NCBI GenBank assembly: GCA_963732765.1
Contig: CAVTAS010000010.1
Span: forward strand, 434,001-498,000
Length of the DNA: 64,000 bases
Direction: 5' to 3'
From: JANYHF01 sp963732765
Lineage (GTDB): Bacteria; Pseudomonadota; Alphaproteobacteria; Rhizobiales; Hyphomicrobiaceae
The translations under genes were made by a program, and so were the position numbers. The number at the start of each line of letters is the position of its first letter. Positions within the stretch are counted from its first letter, which is position 1. This document shows positions 34,582 through 42,223 of the stretch, one piece after another. Under the pieces are notes generated by a model, which made no database searches, had not been told where the DNA came from, and saw only the letters and a program-made list of their open reading frames with translations.

Positions 34582-35556
34582 ATGATCCATGTCGTCAAGG
34601 CCGGACTCGAAACCGCGATCCAGGATTGGCCGGGCCGGATTGGTTTCGCCAACCAGGGGTTTCCAGTGTCGGGACCGTTCGACAGCTGGTCGTTTCGGCT
34701 GGCCAATATCGCCGTGGGAAATGCGCCGGGTACGGCCGGACTGGAATGCCAGTTTCTCGGGCCGACGCTTCGCTTCGACAGCGATCACATCATCGCGGTG
34801 ACGGGCGCCGATATGCGGCCAGAGCTCGACGGCGACCAACTGTCGATGTGGGAGAGCGTTGCGGTCAAGGCTGGGCAGACACTCGTGCTCGGCGGCTCGC
34901 GGATGGGTGCGCGCGCCTACATTGCGGTTGCCGGCGGCATCGCCAACGCGCCGTGGCTTGGCTCGCGCTCGACCTTCCACAAGGCCGGCGTCGGAGGCAT
35001 TAACGGCCACGCCCTGAAGGATGGGCAGGAATTGCCCGTGGGCGATGGGCATGGCAAAGCCGGTCGCCGCATCAGAGCCACCGCACGCCCGCCGATTTCG
35101 AACGCGCGAAGGCACAAGATCGAGGTGGTTGCCGGCCCCAACGACGATTGGATCGACGAGGAAGGGCACCGGCGTTTCCTGACCAGCGACTGGAAGCTCA
35201 CGAGTAAGAGCGACCGCACGGGGTTCCGTCTCGAGGGGCCGCAGTGGACCTTCGCCAAGCGCGCCTACGACAAGCCCGTGGACAACGGCGCCGAGCCGGC
35301 CAACATCGTCGACCAGGGCTATCCTGTCGGCGCCATCAACCTGGCCGGACAGACGCCGATCATCCTGGTTGCCGATGCGCCGAGCATGGGCGGTTTCATC
35401 AATCCTTACACGGTGCCGCGTGGTGCCTTCTGGAAGCTTGCTCAGGCACTGCCTGGCGATATCCTGAACTTCGCTGTAGTGGATGTCGAAGCCGCCCAGA
35501 CCCTTGCCCGCGAGCAGACGGCCATCTGCAGCGAAGCGTCGATCGAGGCCAGATGA
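34582..35556 (+). CDS. pxpC: 5-oxoprolinase subunit C-like (KipA / biotin-dependent carboxyltransferase family)
   Basis: A 324-residue AHS2/KipA-family protein. It begins VVKAGLETAIQDWPGRIGFANQG by feature (T-x-x-Q-D-x-G-R-x-G conserved), has GARAYIAVAGGI, and near the end IVDQGYPVGAINLAGQTPIILVAD with the typical E/Q-G-x-P-x-G-x-I-Q-V-P equivalent. It forms the catalytic pair with PxpB. Despite the family name no biotin is involved in 5-oxoprolinases. It ends 106 bp before the first gene of the corrinoid unit. Confidence 0.87.
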   Translation: MIHVVKAGLETAIQDWPGRIGFANQGFPVSGPFDSWSFRLANIAVGNAPGTAGLECQFLGPTLRFDSDHIIAVTGADMRPELDGDQLSMWESVAVKAGQTLVLGGSRMGARAYIAVAGGIANAPWLGSRSTFHKAGVGGINGHALKDGQELPVGDGHGKAGRRIRATARPPISNARRHKIEVVAGPNDDWIDEEGHRRFLTSDWKLTSKSDRTGFRLEGPQWTFAKRAYDKPVDNGAEPANIVDQGYPVGAINLAGQTPIILVADAPSMGGFINPYTVPRGAFWKLAQALPGDILNFAVVDVEAAQTLAREQTAICSEASIEAR

Positions 35557-35574
35557 GGACACGCAATGGAAAGC

Positions 35575-35598
35575 ACAAAACTTTTGATGTTTTTGTGA
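35575..35598 (+). promoter_or_regulatory. imperfect palindrome with TTGATGTT upstream of corrinoid genes
   Basis: CACAAAAC-TTTTGAT-GTTTTTGTG reads as an inverted repeat with one extra T. It contains the third copy of TTGATGTT seen in the cluster. The location between pxpC and the next gene suits an operator or an internal promoter. This is a pattern match only. Confidence 0.35.
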
Positions 35599-35662
35599 TT
35601 GATTGCCACGCGCGATGGGCCTAGTTTTGGGGATCGCGTCAACTGCCGGGTTGGTTCCTCAC

Positions 35663-36313
35663 ATGCAACTGATGCTCGATCTAGGCCGCAGAATTCAGCT
35701 CCAGTCGATGGATTCCCATTGCGGCAACATTACCATCGGGCTCTACGAGCATCTCGATGAGGAAGGTACGCCGCGCTTCCAGCTACAGTCTTATGGGGCC
35801 AATCCGAATACCGCCGCTCGCCTCAAATACCTCGCCGAAGCGATGGTCAAGCTCGGTGGCATGGAGGCGGTGCCTGGCCGCGAGCCGCGCGTGCGTTGGC
35901 CGTGCCGCCAGCGCCACGCTGCGGCAGCCAAGCGGGTGTTCGTCGAGGTGTGCAAACTGTCGAAGCCGGAGCAGCTGGTGGTTCGGCCAACAAGGCTCGA
36001 GGATCCAAAACTCCCCGGTGTTGTCACCGTCACGGGCGATGGCGCCGGCCGCTATACCATCGCGGCCGAGGCAGGGACCGGAGATCAGGCGCGGCTCAAG
36101 GCGATCTGCGCGGGTTACTTGAAACTGGCCGAGATGGAGCGCTGGGACGAGACCGAAACCGGCGTGCGCTTTGGCTGCGGGCATAGTCACGATGCACTGA
36201 TGGGGCTGCTGCTCTATCGGGCGCTGAATGCACGCGCGGCCCTGCGGGAAACCGAGATGATGGCGTCGCGCGGTGTGCTGGTCGCGCCAAGCGCACAGGC
36301 CCAGGCGACATGA
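35663..36313 (+). CDS. unrecognised 216-residue protein of the corrinoid methyltransferase operon
   Basis: I do not recognise the family. The protein is soluble and rich in charged residues, with no signal peptide or membrane segment. Clear islands are RRIQLQSMDSHCGNITIGLY, an RVRWPCRQRH patch with Cys and several His/Arg, and GVRFGCGHSHDALMGLLLYRALNARA near the end. The Cys-Gly-His-x-His motif there could bind a metal. Position as first gene before the UroD-type methyltransferase suggests a subunit or assembly partner. The start is uncertain: ATG 35663 is used, but ATG 35615 or TTG 35603 in the same frame are possible. Confidence 0.6.
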   Translation: MQLMLDLGRRIQLQSMDSHCGNITIGLYEHLDEEGTPRFQLQSYGANPNTAARLKYLAEAMVKLGGMEAVPGREPRVRWPCRQRHAAAAKRVFVEVCKLSKPEQLVVRPTRLEDPKLPGVVTVTGDGAGRYTIAAEAGTGDQARLKAICAGYLKLAEMERWDETETGVRFGCGHSHDALMGLLLYRALNARAALRETEMMASRGVLVAPSAQAQAT

Positions 36314-36341
36314 TGGTCTTAACGTCCAGGAGCGCAAGTCG

Positions 36342-37427
36342 ATGACTGCAGCGACCAACGGCACTGTGAAACCAATGACGAGCCGCCAGCGCGTGCTTGC
36401 CGCTCTCAACCGCAAACCGGTCGACCGCACGCCGGTGTGTAATCCAACTTCGGTGGCCACCGTCGAACTGATGGATCTGGCCGATGCCTACTTTCCGGAA
36501 GCAAACCGCATCCCCGAGAAGATGGCCCGCTTGGCCGCCACGGGGTACACGGAGCTGGGCTTCGACACCATCATGCCGGTGTTCAGCATCATCCAGGAAT
36601 CCTCCGCTCTGGGCTGCAAGATGCAGTGGGAGCAAAAGGACAACTGGCCGACCGTGCGGATGCGCGAACCGATCTGGCACGATGTCGAAGATATCCGCAT
36701 TCCCAATGACTTTCTGATGCACCCCGACACTATGTGCGTGACCGACGCCATTAAGATTCTGCGCAAGGACTTCGGCGATGAAGTCGCCATCATCGGCAAG
36801 ACCATGGGGCCGTGGTCGCTCGGCTATCACGGTTTCGGCGTCGAGCCGTTCCTCTTGATGGCGCTCGACGATCCCGGCAAGACCATGCAATGCCTGGATC
36901 GATTGAAGAAGGCGACGATCGACTTCGGCCTGGCGCAGATCGAGGCCGGCGCAGATGCCCTGACGCTGCCCGATCACGCCACCGGCGATCTCGTCAGTGC
37001 CGACTACTACAAGCGCTTCCTGCAGGATCTGCATACGGAGTTTGCCGAGCGCCTGAAGGTGCCGATCATTCTCCATATCTGCGGCCGCACGGTCGACCGC
37101 ATGGGCTTTATCTCCGAAACCGGCATGGCGGCGTTCCACTACAATTCCAAGAACAAACCGCAGGAATCGCTTGACGCGGTATGCGGACGTTGTGCGCTGG
37201 TCGGCAACATCAACAATCCCGAGACGTTGTTCTCGCGCTCGCCGGAACACGTCCACGCCGAGGTGGTCGCGAACCTCGATGCCGGCATTCACCTCATCGG
37301 TCCCGAATGCGCCATTCCGCTGCAGACGCCGATCGAGAACCTGATCGAAATCCCCAAGGCTGTGCGCGAATGGCACGCCGCCCGCAAATCCGCCCCTAGC
37401 GCCGCGACAACGGGAAGCCTCGCATGA
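36342..37427 (+). CDS. UroD-family corrinoid methyltransferase (MtaA/MtbA/CmuA-like)
   Basis: A 361-residue protein of the uroporphyrinogen decarboxylase family, but of the methyltransferase branch. It carries the zinc pattern His245-x-Cys247 (ILHICGRT) with a later Cys323 in GPECAIPLQTP, as in MtaA, MtbA and CmuA, where zinc activates a thiol or methyl donor/acceptor. It starts with TSRQRVLAALNRKPVDRTPV, common to the family. ATG 36342 follows AGGAGCGC. Its last codons overlap the corrinoid protein gene by four bases. It probably moves a methyl group between the substrate and the neighbouring corrinoid protein. It is not HemE, because the genes around it are corrinoid genes. Confidence 0.87.
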   Translation: MTAATNGTVKPMTSRQRVLAALNRKPVDRTPVCNPTSVATVELMDLADAYFPEANRIPEKMARLAATGYTELGFDTIMPVFSIIQESSALGCKMQWEQKDNWPTVRMREPIWHDVEDIRIPNDFLMHPDTMCVTDAIKILRKDFGDEVAIIGKTMGPWSLGYHGFGVEPFLLMALDDPGKTMQCLDRLKKATIDFGLAQIEAGADALTLPDHATGDLVSADYYKRFLQDLHTEFAERLKVPIILHICGRTVDRMGFISETGMAAFHYNSKNKPQESLDAVCGRCALVGNINNPETLFSRSPEHVHAEVVANLDAGIHLIGPECAIPLQTPIENLIEIPKAVREWHAARKSAPSAATTGSLA

Positions 37428-38173
37428 CGGACTTTTCACCGATCACCAATGACACGCTGCGCGCCGAGCTTGAGGAATTCGTCACCAAGCCGAATGAACT
37501 GGCACGCTACCTCGGCATCTTCTCCAAGGCGCACCCGCGCATGCAGGCGATCTCCGCTTCGGTGATCGAGGGCGAACACCACGTCACCGACAAGCTGACC
37601 ACCGAGGCGCTTGCTGCTGGCCACGCGGCGCTCGAGATCATGGACGACGGCTTGATCGCCGGCATGGGCGTGGTCGGTATAAAGTTCCGCGACAACGCCA
37701 TCTTCGTGCCGGAAGTGCTGGCCTGCGCGCGCGCCATGAAGACCGGTATGGCCCATATCGAGCCGATCTTGTCCGCGTCCGGCGTAAAGCCAAAGGGGCT
37801 GGTCGTGATGGGCACCGTCAAAGGCGACTTGCACGATATCGGCAAGAACCTGTGCATCATGATGCTGCGTGGCGGCGGTTTCGAGGTGATCGATCTCGGC
37901 GTCGATACGTCGCCCGACGCCTTCATCGAGGCGGTCGAAAAGAGCGGTGCAAAACTGCTCGGCATGTCCGCGCTGTTGACAACCACGGTGCCGAACATGG
38001 GCCGCACCATCGAGGAGTTCATCGATGCCGGTTTGCGGGACGGGGTTCAGATCATGGTCGGCGGCGCGCCGGTGACGCAGGAGTTCGCCGACGATATGGG
38101 TGCGGACGGTTACGGCAAGGACGCCCTCGCTTGCGTTGCCGAGGCCAAACGTCTGCTCAATCTTCCGGCTTAA
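37424..38173 (+). CDS. corrinoid (B12-binding) methyltransferase carrier protein
   Basis: A 249-residue cobalamin-binding protein with the two-domain layout of MtaC/MtbC/MttC. Helical B12-binding-2 region residues about 10-110 hold the cap, followed by a Rossmann-like B12 domain with GDLHDIGKN (D135-x-H137-x-x-G, His as lower cobalt ligand). MSALLTTTVPNM and IMVGGAPVTQEFADDMGADGYG follow, as in MetH-type modules. It carries the methyl group as methyl-cob(III)amide between the UroD-type and the THF-linked methyltransferases. It overlaps the upstream gene by ATGA. Confidence 0.93.
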   Translation: MTDFSPITNDTLRAELEEFVTKPNELARYLGIFSKAHPRMQAISASVIEGEHHVTDKLTTEALAAGHAALEIMDDGLIAGMGVVGIKFRDNAIFVPEVLACARAMKTGMAHIEPILSASGVKPKGLVVMGTVKGDLHDIGKNLCIMMLRGGGFEVIDLGVDTSPDAFIEAVEKSGAKLLGMSALLTTTVPNMGRTIEEFIDAGLRDGVQIMVGGAPVTQEFADDMGADGYGKDALACVAEAKRLLNLPA

Positions 38174-38194
38174 ACAGCGCAGTTGGAGCCGACG

Positions 38195-38546
38195 ATGAGC
38201 AAAAGCGAAGACGAGCGCTACGACGAGCGGCTGGCGCGCCTCAGCGAAATCCTCGCCGATATCGCCGGCCACGCTCAGACCGTTTCACTAGAACGTTGCC
38301 CGTATAAGAGCAAACCTGGCCTGTGTACGGCGAAATTCAGCTGCCGCAATCAGCAGCCCTCCGGCGATGCCGACGGCACTCTTGCCTGCGCGCATGACGG
38401 GACGTTCGACTATCGGCTGGCCTGGGAATCGCGCCCTGAGATCCTACGACAAGGTTCGCGCCAAGCTGCAGCGCATCCGCGCCGAGGCCGCCGCAGCGCG
38501 CCGCGCTCGTGCTGCCGGGAGCGACGGGCCGGAAGGCAAGCAATGA
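38195..38546 (+). CDS. small Cys-containing protein in corrinoid operon, frameshifted as sequenced
   Basis: Not recognised. With one base removed near 38431-38433 (GCG) it encodes about 116 residues and ends with TGA at 38544-38546, which overlaps the start of the reactivase (ATGA). The N-terminal half is acidic and helical (ERYDERLARLSEILADIAGH). It is followed by four Cys in RCPYKSKPGLCTAKFSCRNQ and, later, LACAHDG. The C-terminal half is basic and helical (YDKVRAKLQRIRAEAAAARR). The Cys spacing suggests a metal or Fe-S site. A good GGAG site precedes ATG 38195. It may be a small partner of the reactivase or of the corrinoid protein. Confidence 0.6.
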
Positions 38547-40248
38547 ACACCAAAGTCAGCGGCGGCCGGCTGAGCAATGCCGAGGTCGGCCGCTCCCTGT
38601 TCGACTTTGCCGACGACTTTGCCGTTCTGGTTCCTTCGTCGTGCGGGCGCACCGGACGCTGCCATGAGTGCATCGTTGAAGTCACCAGCGGCGCCGAGGC
38701 ACTCACCGAAAGGACGGAGGCGGAGGGATTTCTGAAGGGCAACTTCCGCCTCGCCTGCCAGGCCAAGGTGCAAGTACCCTTAGTTCGGAGATCGCGTTCG
38801 CGCCGCTGCGCCGCCGGCCGAAGATCCTGACCACATTCGAAGGGAGCACTACCGCGCCGAGCTTCGATCCCGCCGTCACCCGCTCCGGCGATCAGGTTCT
38901 CCTCGATGGTGAGCCTATCGATACCTTCCGTGGCCACCTCTTCGGGCTGGCGATCGATCTTGGTACCACCACCGTCGTGATGGATCTGGTCGACCTGGAG
39001 ACGGGCAAGACCATCGCCCGTTCGGCCTTCGAGAACCCGCAGCGGTTCGGTGGCAGCGACGTGATGAGCCGCATCTCCTACGATGCGCTCGCGCCAGGTG
39101 AACTGCAAAAGGCGGTGGTGCGCGCTGTCAACACCGAGATCGTGAGCTTGTGCGAGCGCTTCGGTTTCCGCCGCCGCGAGATTTACGAGATCGCCATCGG
39201 CGGCAACGCCACCATGCGCGATATCCTCTTCGGCCTGGATGTGCAGGGGATCGGACAGAAACCGTACAAGTCGCTGATCGAGCATGCGTACCGCGCCGGC
39301 GAACGGCCTGACATGGCGATCGCCGCCAAGGCCGCCGACCTCGGCATCTTCGCCAACAAGCACACTCGCGCCTACGGCCTGCCGTTGCTCGCCAGCCATG
39401 TCGGCGGCGATGTGGCTGCCGATCTGTTGTCGCTCGGCTTTCTCGACCCCGCAGCCGAACCGCGCATGCTGGTCGACATTGGCACCAACACCGAGGTGGT
39501 GATCGCTCACCGGGGCCGCCTGGTCTGCGCGTCCTGCCCCGCCGGCCCTGCCTTTGAGGGCGGTGGGGTCGAATACGGCATGCCGGGCCATGACGGCGCG
39601 ATCGAGCATGTCACCGTTGGTGGTGACGGCCGGATCACGTCGACCACTGTGATCGGCGGTGGGCAGCCAACCGGCATCTGCGGCTCCGGTCTCGTCGACT
39701 TGCTCGCGGGGCTTCGGTGTGCTGGCAAGCTTGGCCCAAAAGGCAATTTCGAGGGCGTGCCGCGCGGTGTGAAACTGGCGGTCGCGCCGGAACAGGGCAT
39801 CACGCTGTCACGCGCCGATGTCAGCCACCTCGCCCAGGCCAAGGCGGCCAATTACTGCGGACAATTCATTGTCCTGCGCACGCTCGGGCTCGAACCCGGA
39901 GACATCGGCAGGCTGCATGTTGCCGGCGGCTTTGCCAACTATCTCGACCTCGAACAGGCCATCGCCATCGGTTTTCTCGCACCGGTCCCCCTTGCACGGA
40001 TCAACAAAGCCGGCAACGCGGCGCTCGCCGGCGTGCGCCAGACCTTGCTCTCGGTTTCCGCCCGCCGCCGCCTCGAACAGGCAACTTTGAAAGTCGAGCA
40101 CATCGAACTTGAGACCACCCCGGATTTCTTCGAGATCTTCGTCGAGGCCTGCCGTCTGGAGCCGATGCCGCAGCGGTTCACCCGCCCGACCGCCGCGCCC
40201 GTCAACAGCCAACCCACGAAAGTTCGCGCCGATGCCACATCAGCCTGA
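38543..40248 (+). CDS. RACo-type corrinoid reductive activase (2Fe-2S + ASKHA), frameshift as sequenced
   Basis: After one base is added near 38777-38782, this is about 568 residues. The N-terminal plant-type [2Fe-2S] ferredoxin domain has C34-x5-C40-x2-C43 and C72 (SSCGRTGRCHEC, LACQ). The large DUF4445/ASKHA ATPase domain then starts GLAIDLGTTTVVMDLVDLETG and contains VDIGTNTEVVIAHRGR and GICGSGLVDLLAG. This is the layout of RACo, which reduces inactive Co(II) corrinoid back to Co(I) with ATP, so it completes the methyl-transfer system. As given, the frame breaks after KVQVP and resumes before SSEIAFAPLRRR. Confidence 0.85.
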
Positions 40249-41260
40249 TCGCCCGTTCATCGTCATTGGCGAGAACATCCACACCACCCGCTCGTTGACT
40301 CGCAAGAGCCCACGGTTCCAGGGCGCCGAGGGCCAGGAAGGCCTCGGCTTCACGGACGCCGCCGGGCACAGCTGGTTCCTGCCGATCTCAGACGCCATCC
40401 GCAAAGGTCAGGATTTCGAGGAAGGCCGCATCAAGCACCTGAAGCTCGCTGTACAGACGGCCATCAACGATCAGAGCCCGCACCGTGAGGCGGCCGAGGC
40501 CTACATCACGCACATGGCGCAGCTGCAGCAGGCGGCCGGCGCCCACTATCTGGATCTCAACGTCGACGAGATTTCAATCAAACTCGCCAATCAGAAGGCG
40601 GCCATGACGTGGCTTGCCAGTTTTGTGCAATCGGTGTGCCCGTTGCCGCTGTCGATCGATTCCTCGAACCTCGAAGTCATCGCGGTCGGCATAGCCGCCT
40701 GCCGCGACGATCGCGCACGTCCGCTGCTGAACTCGGCATCGCTCGAGCGCATTGAGGCGCTGGATCTGGTGGCGGGTGGCAAGGGATCGGTGGTGGTGAC
40801 GGCGTCGGGCATGAAGGGCATGCCCGCCGGCGCCGCCGACCGGGTCGAGAACGCCGGCCGCATGCTCGAAGCAGCGCGAGCCAAATCCATCGCGCTTGCC
40901 GATATCCATGTCGATCCGCTGATCTTTCCGATCTCGGTCGACAAAACATTTGCGCTGCACAGCCTCGATGCCATGCGCGAGATGCGGCGGCTCTGGGGGC
41001 CCGAAATCCACATCACCGGCGGCTTTTCGAATGTGTCGTTCGGCATTCCCTACCGGCGCGCCATCAACGATCTTTTCTTGAAGCTCGCCATCGAGGCCGG
41101 CGCCGACAGCGGCATCATCGACCCGGTCGCCCACCCGCCCGACAAGGCGCTTGCTTTCGACCCGGCTTCACGTGCCTATCAGTTGGCAGAGGACGTGTTG
41201 CTGGGACGCGACGAACACTGCAAGAACTACATTCGCGCTTGGAGAAAAGGGGAGTTTTGA
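40232..41260 (+). CDS. methyltetrahydrofolate:corrinoid methyltransferase-like (MeTr / pterin-binding)
   Basis: A 342-residue TIM-barrel of the pterin-binding (dihydropteroate synthase / MeTr) family. Visible are FIVIGENIHTTRS, AAGAHYLDLNVDEIS (D-x-N-V-D), LPLSIDSSNLEV (the S-I-D-S motif), LLNSASLE, and ITGGFSNVSFGIPYRR (the G-x-S-N-x-S-F-G-x-P of MeTr). These motifs mark corrinoid/folate methyltransferases and not the sulfonamide target enzyme FolP. It likely moves the methyl group from the corrinoid protein to THF. The start overlaps the reactivase stop by 17 bases. Confidence 0.9.
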   Translation: MPHQPDRPFIVIGENIHTTRSLTRKSPRFQGAEGQEGLGFTDAAGHSWFLPISDAIRKGQDFEEGRIKHLKLAVQTAINDQSPHREAAEAYITHMAQLQQAAGAHYLDLNVDEISIKLANQKAAMTWLASFVQSVCPLPLSIDSSNLEVIAVGIAACRDDRARPLLNSASLERIEALDLVAGGKGSVVVTASGMKGMPAGAADRVENAGRMLEAARAKSIALADIHVDPLIFPISVDKTFALHSLDAMREMRRLWGPEIHITGGFSNVSFGIPYRRAINDLFLKLAIEAGADSGIIDPVAHPPDKALAFDPASRAYQLAEDVLLGRDEHCKNYIRAWRKGEF

Positions 41261-41303
41261 TCGGGCGGCAATTCACTCTAGACTTGCCACCGTTCGCAGC
41301 ACC

Positions 41304-42050
41304 ATGACGAAGACAATCGCCCCGCCTCGCCCGAGCCGTCCACCCCATCCCAGCGCGGAATTCTATCCGGTTACGCTCACCAAGGCCGCGACCGAAGTGG
41401 TAGAGCAGATAACCTTTGTCATCCGCTCGGGCGCGGTCGCTCCCGGCGAGCGCCTGCCGCAGATCGACGAGTTGGCCGAGACCATGCAGGTCAGCAAGCC
41501 GGTGATCGGCGAAGCGCTGCGCATCCTCAGCGAAGCCAAGATCGTCGAAACCAAGCGCGGGCTCGGCGGCGGCGTGGTCGTGGTGCGCGACGAAGTGCCG
41601 ATGCGGCTGATGAACCGCTCGCCGTTCTGGCAGCGCTTTACACTGACGGATCTGCTTGCCGCCCGCCGTCCCATCGAAACGCAGATAGCTCTGCTGGCGG
41701 CAAAACGGGCGACCGAGGACGACTTTGCCGACATGCGTTTACAGATCACGCTGCTGGAACGCTACCGCAAATCGAGTCCCGCCAAACGCATCCATCACGA
41801 TCACCTCTTCCACTACTCGATGGGCCGGGCGGCACGCAGCGCGCTGCTGGCTCGCTACCAGCACGAAATCATGGAGCAGCTCTATTCCCGTGCCCAGGAA
41901 TACTTCGACAGGTACGAGGATGTCGGCCTTGTCATCGCCCTCCACGATGAAACGCTGAAGGCTTTGGAGAGCCGCAGCGCAGCGCGCGTCAGCAAAGCGA
42001 TCGATCGCCACTTGAAGTCGCTGGAGATCGCCGTTGCCAGTATCGGCTGA
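41304..42050 (+). CDS. GntR-family regulator with FCD ligand domain
   Basis: A 248-residue regulator: N-terminal winged helix (ITFVIRSGAVAPGERLPQIDELAETMQVSKPVIGEALRIL by feature) and an all-helical FCD domain. In the FCD part HHDHLFHYSMGRAARS and the later IALHDETLKALESR contain the Asp/His residues that usually hold a metal and a small carboxylate ligand. It closes the rightward catabolic operon, so it probably controls the cluster. TTGATGTT motifs in the three intergenic regions are candidate sites. ATG 41304 is chosen; the open frame extends upstream over the end of the MeTr gene. Confidence 0.88.
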   Translation: MTKTIAPPRPSRPPHPSAEFYPVTLTKAATEVVEQITFVIRSGAVAPGERLPQIDELAETMQVSKPVIGEALRILSEAKIVETKRGLGGGVVVVRDEVPMRLMNRSPFWQRFTLTDLLAARRPIETQIALLAAKRATEDDFADMRLQITLLERYRKSSPAKRIHHDHLFHYSMGRAARSALLARYQHEIMEQLYSRAQEYFDRYEDVGLVIALHDETLKALESRSAARVSKAIDRHLKSLEIAVASIG

Positions 42051-42223
42051 GTTGCGGGTGACGTGTTCGATATCCATCCACCAAGTCAGGAGCGCATCGA
42101 TGCAATCCGGCGCGTCACTGTCGGAGTGATCGCGGAGCCGGAGCAGGCTCGTGCAGCCGCTGAACGCTTCCTCAACTGATTGGCCGCCGTGCAGACCCGC
42201 AAAGCGCCAGGTCCCCAAGCTGT

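Noticed and set aside
32790..34706. 638-codon open frame on the minus strand
   Set aside because: Antisense to pxpA and pxpB, which have clear family motifs. The minus-strand product has no recognisable domain.
36342..37427. Heme-biosynthesis uroporphyrinogen decarboxylase (HemE)
   Set aside because: The zinc His-x-Cys...Cys pattern and the adjacent corrinoid protein, reactivase and MeTr genes place it in the methyltransferase branch.
42051..42223. Possible small gene between the GntR and trmFO genes
   Set aside because: An open minus-strand stretch exists, but it lacks a good start, ribosome site or any recognisable motif; 173 bp is ordinary spacing.
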